From: Amycolatopsis sp. MtRt-6
Lineage (GTDB): Bacteria > Actinomycetota > Actinomycetes > Mycobacteriales > Pseudonocardiaceae
Direction of reading: 5' to 3'
Assembly: GCF_017308975.1 (NCBI RefSeq)
Contig: NZ_JADWPD010000009.1
Coordinates: 220,309 to 284,308 of the forward strand
DNA: 64,000 bases
Notes under the pieces: generated by a model
The model's database searches: none
What the model was told of the DNA's origin: nothing
What the model saw: the letters and a program-made list of their open reading frames with translations, nothing else
In this document: positions 56,624-64,000 of the stretch, piece after piece
Layout: each line of letters starts with the position of its first letter
How positions within the stretch are numbered: position 1 is the stretch's first letter
Made by a program: the position numbers and the translations under genes

Positions 56624-56760
56624 CGACGGCCCGGTGACCGGCGCGCCGCGTCGGTCACCGGGGTTCCGGGCCGTTCCCGGCCGAAACTGTCGGTCCCCGG
56701 CGGTAGCGTGGAAATCGGGGGCTGCTCAGCCCGGGGTTTGCGCTCGTCGCCGCGGGCCGG

Positions 56761-56841
56761 CCGCGCGAAACGGCACCGCTCACCGAGGGTTCCGGTCGTG
56801 CCCACCCCCACAACCGAGCCGCGCGAAACAGCGCCGCTCAC
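56761..56841. repeat. Two 23-bp direct repeats
   Basis: Copies at 56761-56783 and 56819-56841 match at 21 of 23 positions (core CCGCGCGAAACnGC). They are 58 bp apart in the gap between the PTDWT gene and the MFS gene; the second overlaps the last codon of the MFS gene. Function unknown. Confidence 0.7.
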
Positions 56842-58037
56842 GCAGATCCCGGCTGCGCCCGCCGCCACAGTCCGGCCGCGCCGAGCGCCGCCACCACGCC
56901 GATCGCCCCCGCGCCGGCCACCACGCTGTGCGGCGCCGCCCGCTCGGCCGCCACGCCGGCCAGCACCACGCCCAGCCCCTGCGACACCCGCAACGCCGTC
57001 AGCGCGAACCCGAACGCCTGCGCCCGCTGCGCGTCCGGCGTCAACTGCACGAACGTCGTGTTCGCGATCAAGTTGTACGAACTGGCCACCCCGGACAGCG
57101 TGAACAACGTCAAAGTGGCCACCAGGTCCGGTCGCAGCGCGCACCCCAGCAGCGCCGCGCACGCCAGCACCGCCAGCGGCCCCAGCAACCGAGCCTGAAA
57201 ACCAGGCGGGATCCGCGACAGCGCCGCCATGCCCAGCACGTTCCCCAGCGCGTACGCCCCGAGCAGCAGCCCGACCACCGCCGCGCCGCCGCCGAGCTCG
57301 GCGGCGTACGGGGCCGCGATCGCCTCACCCGCGATGTAGATCCCCGACACGCAGCCCAGCGCCACCAGCGCGAGGCGGCGGCGGTCGCCGACCACCACCG
57401 TCCAGCCCGCTCGGACGTGGCGCCACCAGCGCACTCCCGGTGCGGCCCGCGGGGGCCGGGGCCGCACACCGGCGGTCAAGAACACCGCCGACACCGCGAA
57501 GCTGGCCGCGTCCGCCATGAGGGCGCCGCCGGTGCCGATGGTCGCCACGAGGAGCCCGCCGAGCGCGAACCCCGCCACCTGGCCCGCCTGCACCAGCATC
57601 ATCAGCAGGCCCATACCCGGCACGAACCGCTCGCCCGGCAGCACCTGCGGCAGCAGCGCGGCCCGCGCCGAGTTCCAGACCGGGTTGAACAGCTGGACGC
57701 CGACCAGCAGCGCCGCCACCGCCGTCAGCGGCAGGCCGGGCAGCGCCATCGCGGCCACCGCGCCCGCCCGCAGGACGTCCGCCAGGACCATCACCGTCCG
57801 CGGCGGGTGCCGGTCGGCCAGCCCGGACAGCAGGGGCCCGCCGACGAGGTCGGGCAGGAACGTCAGCGCGTAGGTCAGCGCGGCCCAGCCCGGCGAGTTC
57901 GTGCGGTCGTAGACCAGGATCGACAGCGCGACCCTGGCCAGCTGGTCACCGGTGACCGAGACCAGCTGGGCCGAGAACAGCGCCCGGAACTCGGTCACGG
58001 CGAGGACGTCCCGGAACCCCGCCGCCCGTGCCGTCAT
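56838..58037 (-). CDS. MFS transporter
   Basis: Major facilitator exporter of 399 aa with twelve predicted helices, of the MFS_3/enterobactin-exporter-like group (FRALFSAQLVSVTGDQLARV, LSGLADRHPPRTVMVLADVL, LIANTTFVQLTPDAQRAQAF). The substrate is unknown; relatives export drugs, siderophores or peptides. ATG 58037 starts the conserved MTARAAGF; an in-frame GTG 6 nt earlier is possible. It converges with the PTDWT repeat gene, so it is not in the same transcript, though it may be functionally linked. Confidence 0.92.
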   Translation of the reverse strand: MTARAAGFRDVLAVTEFRALFSAQLVSVTGDQLARVALSILVYDRTNSPGWAALTYALTFLPDLVGGPLLSGLADRHPPRTVMVLADVLRAGAVAAMALPGLPLTAVAALLVGVQLFNPVWNSARAALLPQVLPGERFVPGMGLLMMLVQAGQVAGFALGGLLVATIGTGGALMADAASFAVSAVFLTAGVRPRPPRAAPGVRWWRHVRAGWTVVVGDRRRLALVALGCVSGIYIAGEAIAAPYAAELGGGAAVVGLLLGAYALGNVLGMAALSRIPPGFQARLLGPLAVLACAALLGCALRPDLVATLTLFTLSGVASSYNLIANTTFVQLTPDAQRAQAFGFALTALRVSQGLGVVLAGVAAERAAPHSVVAGAGAIGVVAALGAAGLWRRAQPGSA

Positions 58038-58088
58038 GGGCACCCACGGTACCGCCGCGGACGCCCAGGGTGAACGTCCGTTAGGAGG

Positions 58089-59873
58089 TCACTGACCCCC
58101 GCCGCAGACGATTTTCGGCTGCGGGTTGTAGTGGACGGTCCGGGTCGAGCGGCTCACTTCGCGGCCGGTGTTGACGTCCTTGAGCACGCGGGTGTCGCTC
58201 GTGGTGAACCCCTTGGCGCCGTTCGACGCGTGGCAGTTCTCCGCCGGCCCCGGCTTGGTCGGCGGGTCGCTCTGGTTGCTCTGGCCGCCCGGGATCGACT
58301 CCACCGTGTAGCGCTTGGTGCCCCACAGCTTCACGGTGATCGACGACGGCGTCCAGATCGTCTGGATCGCGATGCCGGTCGGCGCGTCGTTGGTGAACTT
58401 GAGGTCGATGACGCTGGACCCGTTGGGGTTCTGGAACACCGTCGCCTCGCGCGCGGCGGGGTAGCGGCTGATGTAGTAGCTGTGCTCCTTGTGCCCCGCG
58501 TCCTTCAGGCCCGCGAAGTACGACGCGTTGTACAGCGTGGTCGCGAACTGCGAGATGCCGCCGCCGACCTCGCGGCCGGGCGCGCCGTCCTTGATCACGC
58601 CGGCCTCGACGTAGCCCTGCGCGGTGCCGCGCGGGCCGGTGAAACCGTTGAGGCTGAAGGTTTCCCCGGGCTTGACGATGGCGCCGTTCACCTTCTGGGC
58701 GACGGTCCGGATGTTCACCCCGGAGTCGGAGGCGAACTTCTCGGTCGTGAACTCGCCGACGACCTCCTTGATGCCCAGCTGGTTCGCCTGCTCGGTGGTC
58801 ACCTTCGCGGGGCTGTCCTTGTAGATGGCCGGGACCTCGCGGCCGTCGGTCTTCTTCAGCACGTCGGGCAGCGGCTTGAGGCTGGGGTCCCAGTCGATGG
58901 TCCGGCCGTCGGTGGAGGGGTCGACCGTGGGCTTGCCGCCCTCGAAGACGACGGTGGCGTCCTTGCCCTCCTTCTCGGTGGACTTCAGCTGCGGCCCGGC
59001 GGCTTCGGCGATCTTCGCGTTGTCGATCTTCGGCGTCAGCCCGCCGCCGTCGGCGGGTTCGAAGGTGATGGCCGCGGCGATCGCCTCCGGCTTCACGGTG
59101 GCGTTCTTGCCCTCGCCCTTGACCACCAGCGGGCCGGAGACGGCGGGCCGGGCGAACCCGTCGAGCGCCGCCTGGATGCCTTCGGGCGTGGTGCGGACCG
59201 GCGTGCTGGTCACCGGCAGCGCCAGGGTTTCCCCGCTCGCCCACTTCTCGACGACGGCGGCGGTCGCGGCCGCCACGTCGAGCTTCTGCCCGGTCTTCGG
59301 CGGCACGGCGACCGGCTCGGCACCCTCGAACTTCACGGTGCCCTCGACCGGGTCGCGGTCGACCTGGCCGCGCAGCGTCTCCAGCGCGGCGGCGAGCTTG
59401 GCCTGGTCGGAGTGGCTGACGACGCCGACTTCGCGGCTGGAGAACAGCGACGACAGGCGCGTGAAGGGGTTCAGCGGCTGCTCGCCGGCCTGGTCGAGGG
59501 TCTGCGGCCAGTCGAGCTTCAGCCCGGCGAGCGTCGGCGACAGCGTGCCCTGGTACTCGCCCGCGGTGACGGCGAGCGGGCGCGTCAGCCGCGGCTCGAT
59601 CTTCCCGCGCAGCTCCTGCTCGGCGGCCTCGCGGCCCATCCCGCCGACGTCGACGCCGGCCACGGTCACCCCGCGCGGGACGCTGCCCTGGCTGACCAGG
59701 AGGTCGATCCCGTAGATCGCGACGAGTGCGCCGAACACACCGCCCGCGATGAACCCGGCCTTGCGGTAGGAGCGCTTCGCGGGGGCTTGTCCCGGTGCCG
59801 GCTGCGGCCGGACGGCCGGGAGGACATCGGTCTGCTCGCCGTGCGAGCCGGGCCAGTGCGGTTCGTGTTGCAA
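58089..59873 (-). CDS. VanW family protein with peptidoglycan-binding-like domains
   Basis: Cell-envelope protein of 594 aa. A cytoplasmic N-terminus (about 35 residues) precedes a single membrane helix (AGFIAGGVFGALVAIYGIDL), and the rest is outside. Two YoaR-like/PG_binding_4-type regions lie at about 65-330, and the VanW domain at about 375-520 (GVNIRTVAQKVNGAIVKPGE, TFSLNGFTGPRG, VGGGISQFATTLYNASYFAG). VanW genes accompany some vancomycin-resistance clusters, but such stand-alone proteins are common in actinobacteria and do not indicate resistance. Start TTG 59873 follows GGTGGAG. Confidence 0.9.
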   Translation of the reverse strand: MQHEPHWPGSHGEQTDVLPAVRPQPAPGQAPAKRSYRKAGFIAGGVFGALVAIYGIDLLVSQGSVPRGVTVAGVDVGGMGREAAEQELRGKIEPRLTRPLAVTAGEYQGTLSPTLAGLKLDWPQTLDQAGEQPLNPFTRLSSLFSSREVGVVSHSDQAKLAAALETLRGQVDRDPVEGTVKFEGAEPVAVPPKTGQKLDVAAATAAVVEKWASGETLALPVTSTPVRTTPEGIQAALDGFARPAVSGPLVVKGEGKNATVKPEAIAAAITFEPADGGGLTPKIDNAKIAEAAGPQLKSTEKEGKDATVVFEGGKPTVDPSTDGRTIDWDPSLKPLPDVLKKTDGREVPAIYKDSPAKVTTEQANQLGIKEVVGEFTTEKFASDSGVNIRTVAQKVNGAIVKPGETFSLNGFTGPRGTAQGYVEAGVIKDGAPGREVGGGISQFATTLYNASYFAGLKDAGHKEHSYYISRYPAAREATVFQNPNGSSVIDLKFTNDAPTGIAIQTIWTPSSITVKLWGTKRYTVESIPGGQSNQSDPPTKPGPAENCHASNGAKGFTTSDTRVLKDVNTGREVSRSTRTVHYNPQPKIVCGGGQ

Positions 59874-60002
59874 CTCTCCACCCCTTCAACGCGGCACCGG
59901 GTTGCGTCGGTGACAGGAACAGCGTACGGGGCACCCGGACAAGCCGAACGACTCGCCCTAACGGGGGATCAACCGGTCACAGATCGGTGAACTGGGGCAA
60001 CC

Positions 60003-61715
60003 TCACCGCGCGTCAGGTTCGGGATTCCGCCCGGCCCGCGCCAGGAAGTCGAAATCACACCCCTCGTCGGCCTGCGTGATGTGTTCGCTGTAGAGCGCCC
60101 CGTAACCGCGTTCGAACCGGGACGCCGGCGCCGTCCACTCGGCACGCCGCCGTGCCAGTTCCGCATCGGACACCTCGAGCCGCAGTGTCCGCGCCGGAAC
60201 GTCCAACGTGATCGGATCGCCGTCGCGGACCAGGGCCAGCGGGCCGCCGACGTGCGACTCGGGTGCCACGTGCAGGACACAGGCGCCGTAGCTGGTGCCG
60301 CTCATCCGCGCGTCGGAGATCCGGACCATGTCCCGCACCCCCTGTTCGAGCAGGTGCGCGGGGATCGGCAGCATCCCGTACTCGGGCATGCCGGGGCCGC
60401 CGAGCGGGCCGGAGCCGCGCAGCACCAGCACCGAGTCCGCGGTGATCGCCGGGTCGTCGATCCGCTTCTTGAGGTCGGCGTGGTTCTCGAACACCACGGC
60501 CGGGCCGGTGTGCGTCAGCAGGTGCTTCTCGGCGGCGATGTGCTTGATGACCGCGCCCGAGGGCGCCAGGTTGCCGTGCAGCACCGCGACCCCGCCCTCG
60601 GCGGCGACCGGGTTGTCCCGCGTGCGGATGACGTCGTCGTTGTGGACCTGCGCCTGCGCGAGGTTCTCGCCGAGGGTGCGACCGGTGACGGTGGGCCGCT
60701 CGGGGTGCAGCAGGTCGGTGAGCCGCGAGAGCAGCCCGGGCAGGCCGCCGGCGTAGTAGAAGTCCTCCATCAGCCAGTCGCCGCCGGGGCGGATGTTCGC
60801 CAGTACGGGCACGCGCCGCGCGATCGCGTCGAAGTCGGCCAGCGAAACTCCGATCCCGCTGCGGCCGGCCATCGCGATCAGGTGGATCACGGCGTTGGTC
60901 GAGCCGCCGAGCGCGAGCACGGTGGTGATCGCGTCGGCGTAGGCGCGCTTGTCCAGCACCTGCGTGATGGTGAGGTCTTCCCAGACCATCTCGACGATCC
61001 GCGCGCCGCTGGCGGCGGCCATCCGGTGGTGTGCCGAGTCGACGGCGGGGATCGACGCGGCCCCCGGCAGCGTCACGCCGAGGACCTCGGCGGCCGACGT
61101 CATGGTCGACGCCGTCCCCATGGTCATGCAGTGCCCCGGTGAGCGGGCGAGCCCGCGCTCCAGTTCGGACATTTCGGCGTCGCCGATCAGCCCGGCGCGC
61201 TTGTCGTCCCAGTACTTCCACATGTCGGTGCCGCTGCCGAGCACCTCGTCGCGCCAGTGTCCGCGCAGCATCGGCCCGGCCGGGACGAAGATCGCCGGCA
61301 GTCCCGCGCTGGCCGCGCCCATCAGCAGCGCCGGCGTGGTCTTGTCGCAGCCGCCCATGAGGACGGCGCCGTCGAGCGGGTAGGACCGGAGGATCTCCTC
61401 GGTCTCCATGGCCAGCAGGTTGCGGTAGAGCATCGGGGTCGGCTTCTGGTAGGTCTCCGACAGCGTCGCGACCGGGAACTCCAGCGGGAAGCCGCCCGCC
61501 TGCCAGACACCGCGCTTGACCTGCTCGGCGCGTTCGCGCAGGTGCATGTGGCACGGGTTGATGTCCGACCAGGTGTTGAGGATGCCGATGACGGGTTTGC
61601 CGAGGTGCTCTTCCGGGTTGTAGCCGAGCTGGCGGCCGCGGGCGCGGTGGCTGAAGTTGCGCAGTTCGTCGCCGCCGAACCACCGGTGGCTGCGGAGTTC
61701 CTCGGGTCGCTTCAT
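60003..61715 (-). CDS. IlvD/Edd family dehydratase, L-arabinonate dehydratase type
   Basis: Dehydratase of 570 aa in the IlvD/Edd family, in the sugar-acid branch rather than the valine/isoleucine enzyme. Cluster cysteines are Cys55 (SDINPCHMHL), Cys123 (LMGGCDKTTP) and Cys196 (SPGHCMTMG), spaced as in the [2Fe-2S] L-arabinonate dehydratase of Rhizobium. It opens SHRWFGGDELRNFSHRAR, typical of that branch. It would convert L-arabinonate or a related pentonate to the 2-keto-3-deoxy acid. It is divergent from a GntR regulator with a shared operator. Linkage to the GH62 arabinofuranosidases suggests arabinose use, by inference. Confidence 0.9.
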   Translation of the reverse strand: MKRPEELRSHRWFGGDELRNFSHRARGRQLGYNPEEHLGKPVIGILNTWSDINPCHMHLRERAEQVKRGVWQAGGFPLEFPVATLSETYQKPTPMLYRNLLAMETEEILRSYPLDGAVLMGGCDKTTPALLMGAASAGLPAIFVPAGPMLRGHWRDEVLGSGTDMWKYWDDKRAGLIGDAEMSELERGLARSPGHCMTMGTASTMTSAAEVLGVTLPGAASIPAVDSAHHRMAAASGARIVEMVWEDLTITQVLDKRAYADAITTVLALGGSTNAVIHLIAMAGRSGIGVSLADFDAIARRVPVLANIRPGGDWLMEDFYYAGGLPGLLSRLTDLLHPERPTVTGRTLGENLAQAQVHNDDVIRTRDNPVAAEGGVAVLHGNLAPSGAVIKHIAAEKHLLTHTGPAVVFENHADLKKRIDDPAITADSVLVLRGSGPLGGPGMPEYGMLPIPAHLLEQGVRDMVRISDARMSGTSYGACVLHVAPESHVGGPLALVRDGDPITLDVPARTLRLEVSDAELARRRAEWTAPASRFERGYGALYSEHITQADEGCDFDFLARAGRNPEPDAR

Positions 61716-61717
61716 GC

Positions 61718-61745
61718 GATCCAGTATGGCATCTGATATACGATC
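61718..61745. promoter_or_regulatory. Candidate GntR operator
   Basis: A 28-bp imperfect inverted repeat with GATC at both ends and TAT/ATA inside, placed 2 bp upstream of the dehydratase start and within the divergent gap to the GntR gene. AT-rich centre and symmetry fit an FadR/FCD-type site. Confidence 0.5.
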
Positions 61746-61790
61746 GGCGGACCTGGTTGAATTGGGGTTCACGGATTGAGGGAGCACGCC

Positions 61791-62444
61791 ATGACCGGGA
61801 CGTTCAGCCTGCCCGCCTCCCGGACCGAAGTGGTCCTGGAGGAGATCCGCCGGGGCATCCTGACCCGGGAGCTGGTGTCCGGCCAGCCGCTCGTCGAGGC
61901 GGAGCTGGCCGCGCGGCTGGGCGTGTCGAAGACCCCGGTGCGCGAGGCGCTCAAGGTGCTGTCGAACTCGGGCCTGGTCACGTTCAGCCCGTACAAGGGC
62001 GCGTCGGTGATCACGGTCGACGCCGAACTCGCGAAGTCCGTCTACGACGTGCGGATGGTGCTCGAACCCGAGGCCGTCCGGCGGACGGTCGAGCAGCGCG
62101 ACCCCGAGCTGCTGGAAGACGCGGCGGAGGCGCTCAAGGAGGCGTCGACGGCGATCGCGGACAAGGACCAGGCCGCGCTGAGCCTGCTCAACCGCCGGTT
62201 CCACCGCGCCCTCTACCGCGGCTGCGGCAACCCGCTGATGGTCAGCATCCTCGACGACCTCAAGGACCGCGCGGCGCTGATCAGCATCGTCGGCTGGGAG
62301 GCCAACCCCAGCTGGAAGAAGGAGCAGGCCGAGCACAAGGCGGTCCTCGCGGCGGCGAAGAAGGGCGACGCCGACGGCGCGGCCGCGCTGCTGCGCGACC
62401 ACATCGGCGGGTTCCTCGAACGGGTGCTGAAGGCCATCGGATGA
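61791..62444 (+). CDS. GntR family regulator (FCD type)
   Basis: GntR-type regulator of 217 aa. The winged helix has VVLEEIRRGILTRELVSGQP and AELAARLGVSKTPVREALKV (residues about 12-65); the FCD ligand domain (about 75-215) has the metal-type residues in the form VYDVRMVLEP, RRFHRALYRG and EHKAVLAAAKKGD. FCD regulators of sugar-acid genes bind the pathway intermediate. ATG 61791 follows GAGGGAG; the upstream in-frame codon at 61776 is less likely. Divergent dehydratase is the probable target. Its stop overlaps the next start as ATGA. Confidence 0.93.
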   Translation: MTGTFSLPASRTEVVLEEIRRGILTRELVSGQPLVEAELAARLGVSKTPVREALKVLSNSGLVTFSPYKGASVITVDAELAKSVYDVRMVLEPEAVRRTVEQRDPELLEDAAEALKEASTAIADKDQAALSLLNRRFHRALYRGCGNPLMVSILDDLKDRAALISIVGWEANPSWKKEQAEHKAVLAAAKKGDADGAAALLRDHIGGFLERVLKAIG

Positions 62445-62944
62445 GGCTGCTGCTCATCTCGGACACCCACCTGCCGGCCCGCGCCCGCGAGCTGCCGGCG
62501 CAGGTGTGGGCCGAGGTGGCGGCGGCCGACGTCGTCGTGCACGCGGGCGACTGGGTCGACGTCGCCCTGCTCGACGAGCTGGAAGAGCGCAGCGAGCGGC
62601 TGATCGGCGTGTACGGCAACAACGACGGCCCGGACCTGCGGGCCCGGCTGCCGGAGATCGCCCGGGCCGAGCTGGCCGGCGTGCGCCTGGCTGTCATCCA
62701 CGAGACGGGCGCCAAGCAGGGCCGCGAGCAGCGGTGCGACGCGCAGTTCCCGGACACCGACGTACTGGTCTTCGGGCACAGCCACATCCCGTGGGACACG
62801 GTGACGCCGGCCGGGATGCGGCTGCTCAACCCGGGTTCGCCGACCGACCGCCGCCGTCAGCCGTACTGCACGTACCAGACATGCCGCGTCGACGGCGGCG
62901 CGCTGGTGGACGTCGAGGTGCATCAACTGCCCCGGAGGGGGTAG
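62441..62944 (+). CDS. Metallophosphoesterase (YfcE/MJ0936 type)
   Basis: Calcineurin-like phosphodiesterase of 167 aa. Metal-binding motifs run in the standard order: LLISDTHLP at the N-terminus, VVHAGDWVD, GVYGNNDGPD, VIHETGAKQG and VFGHSHIPWD, followed by LLNPGSPTDRR. Small members of the family are phosphodiesterases of unknown natural substrate. It is translationally coupled to the GntR gene (ATGA overlap at 62441) and ends 9 nt before the PHP gene, so the three form one transcript. Confidence 0.92.
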   Translation: MRLLLISDTHLPARARELPAQVWAEVAAADVVVHAGDWVDVALLDELEERSERLIGVYGNNDGPDLRARLPEIARAELAGVRLAVIHETGAKQGREQRCDAQFPDTDVLVFGHSHIPWDTVTPAGMRLLNPGSPTDRRRQPYCTYQTCRVDGGALVDVEVHQLPRRG

Positions 62945-62953
62945 ACAGGTCCC

Positions 62954-63940
62954 ATGGATCCGGCATGGGCGTTGCGGGAGATCGCGTTCCAGCTCGAACG
63001 CGCGGGGGAGCCGACGTACCGCGTCCGGGCGTTCCGCAACGCCGCGGCGACGGTCGACAAGACCGGCGCCGAGCAACTGAAACAAATGGCGGAGAACGGC
63101 ACGCTGACGTCGCTGCCCGGCATCGGCAAGGCCACCGCGGGGGTGATCGAGGACGCGCTGGCCGGCCGCGACCCGGCGTACCGGGGCAAGCTCGTCGAGA
63201 AGAAGCTGCCGGACGGCGAGCCGCTGCGTTCGGCGCTGCGCGGCGACTGCCACACCCATTCGGACTGGTCGGACGGCGGGAGCTCGATCGGCGAGATGGC
63301 GGTGGCGGGCCGCGACGTCGGTCACGAGTGGATGGTCCTGACCGACCATTCGCCGCGGCTGACGGTCGCGAACGGGCTGTCCCCGGACCGGCTGCGGACG
63401 CAGATGCAGATCGTCGCGAAGGCCAACGAGCTGATGGCGCCGTTCCGGTTGCTGCACGGCATCGAGGTGGACATCCTCGACGACGGCGCGCTCGACCAGG
63501 AGGAGGAGCTGCTGGGGCAGCTGGACTTCGTGGTGGCGAGCGTGCACTCGAAGCTGCGCATGCCGGCCCGGGACATGACCCGCCGGATGCTGGCGGCGGT
63601 CCGGAACCCGCACGTCCGGGTGCTGGGGCACTGCACGGGCCGGCTGGTGGTGGGCCGTGGGCGTCCGGAGTCGGAGTTCGACGCGGAGAAGGTGTTCACG
63701 GCGTGCCGGGACAACGGGGTGGCGGTGGAGATCAACTCCCGCCCGGAGCGGCTGGACCCGCCGATGCGGTTGCTGCGGCTGGCGGCGGAGATCGGCTGCG
63801 AGTTCGCGATCGACAGCGACGCGCACGCACCGGGCCAGCTCGACTGGCTGGGGTACGGGTGCGAGCGCGCGATCAAGGCGGGGATCGGGCCGGAGCGCAT
63901 CATCAACACCCGCACGGCGGACGCGCTCCTGACCCGCTGA
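62954..63940 (+). CDS. Helix-hairpin-helix plus PHP domain protein
   Basis: Protein of 328 aa joining an N-terminal PolX-like helix-hairpin-helix region (AWALREIAFQLERAGEPTYR, LTSLPGIGKATAGVIEDALA; residues 1-75) to a PHP phosphoesterase domain (about 95-328). PHP metal ligands are in GDCHTHSDWSDGG, VLTDHSPRL, HGIEVDIL, ASVHSKLRM, LGHCTGRL and AIDSDAHAPGQL. The layout is that of PolX without its polymerase core, so a DNA-repair-linked phosphoesterase or exonuclease is likely but inferred. ATG start at 62954, third gene of the GntR operon. Confidence 0.9.
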   Translation: MDPAWALREIAFQLERAGEPTYRVRAFRNAAATVDKTGAEQLKQMAENGTLTSLPGIGKATAGVIEDALAGRDPAYRGKLVEKKLPDGEPLRSALRGDCHTHSDWSDGGSSIGEMAVAGRDVGHEWMVLTDHSPRLTVANGLSPDRLRTQMQIVAKANELMAPFRLLHGIEVDILDDGALDQEEELLGQLDFVVASVHSKLRMPARDMTRRMLAAVRNPHVRVLGHCTGRLVVGRGRPESEFDAEKVFTACRDNGVAVEINSRPERLDPPMRLLRLAAEIGCEFAIDSDAHAPGQLDWLGYGCERAIKAGIGPERIINTRTADALLTR

Positions 63941-63963
63941 CCCCGGTTTCCCAAGCGCCCCAA

Positions 63964-64000
63964 GGTGGCCTTCGGTGCGTTTAACGCACCGAAGGCCACC
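63964..64000. repeat. Near-perfect 37-bp palindrome of the dispersed repeat family
   Basis: 18-bp arms ggtggccttcggtgcgtt and aacgcaccgaaggccacc are separated by one base. The outer context AAGCGCCCCAA and the core GCACCGAAGGCCAC are shared with 54773-54859. It follows the PHP gene stop by 23 bp and probably acts as its terminator; the element may continue past the window. Confidence 0.85.

Noticed and set aside
56391..58073. A 560-codon plus-strand frame through the PTDWT gene and the MFS gene
   Set aside because: It reads the PTDWT repeats in a different phase and is antisense to the MFS gene; no ribosome site or domain.
58089..59873. VanW as evidence for vancomycin resistance
   Set aside because: There are no vanH, vanA/B, vanX or vanRS genes nearby, and stand-alone VanW proteins are common in actinobacteria.

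Overview
The window is high-GC actinobacterial chromosome. Gene content (glutamate synthase, Lrp/LeuDH, many P450, ECF, TetR, MerR and PadR genes, secreted GH62/GH3 enzymes, VanW protein, PIG-L deacetylase), frequent GTG/TTG starts and 4-nt ATGA/GTGA gene overlaps point to a soil actinomycete of the Pseudonocardiaceae type, most like Amycolatopsis. That placement is inference; no marker gene fixes it. I see no rRNA or tRNA gene, CRISPR array, IS element, or PKS/NRPS gene.

Layout. 1-6 kb: gltBD (minus strand, gltD cut by the window edge). 6.3-8 kb: YigZ-type protein, a GNAT enzyme with a suspicious tail, a small Cys-rich protein. 8-14.5 kb: an Lrp regulator divergent from a Leu/Val/Phe dehydrogenase, then a complete livFGHMK branched-chain amino acid transporter, which together look like an amino acid uptake/catabolism island. 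14.5-17.2 kb: PHP phosphoesterase and a GAF-histidine kinase/response regulator pair. 17.2-20 kb: FAD/Fe-S D-2-hydroxyacid dehydrogenase. 20-24 kb: TetR, then two divergent P450-ferredoxin modules around a PadR regulator, with two strong operator-like palindromes between them. 24-25.4 kb: mtnA and a RidA protein. 25.4-25.8 kb: a gene-free repeat island with ten helically phased nonamers and a 7-bp GC tandem repeat. 25.8-28 kb: PIG-L deacetylase, a decayed MFS gene, a two-domain VOC protein. 28-29 kb: a leader peptide plus hairpin in front of a GNAT enzyme coupled to an IF-1 paralogue. 29-33.2 kb: DGPF protein with its ECF42-type sigma factor, a membrane protein, a second ECF sigma factor. 33-50 kb: mixed accessory region with two secreted GH62 arabinofuranosidases sharing a LacI-type operator, a WYL regulator, a TetR-controlled flavin monooxygenase, a papain-like protein, a phosphotransferase, DUF72, LysR/EamA, a secreted GH3 glucosidase and a ferric-reductase-like oxidoreductase. 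51-54.8 kb: MerR plus alpha/beta hydrolase behind a long palindrome, dienelactone hydrolase, TrpB2. 54.8-58 kb: diguanylate cyclase, a 93-residue protein made of eight PTDWT repeats, an MFS exporter. 58-64 kb: VanW protein, sugar-acid dehydratase divergent from a GntR regulator, phosphoesterase, HhH-PHP protein.

Themes. GH62, GH3 and the arabinonate-dehydratase-like enzyme suggest use of arabinose-decorated plant polysaccharide. The liv/LeuDH/Lrp block suggests amino acid scavenging. The two most unusual loci are the GNAT/IF-1 operon with an apparent translational attenuator (27.9-29.0 kb) and the PTDWT repeat protein (56.34-56.62 kb).
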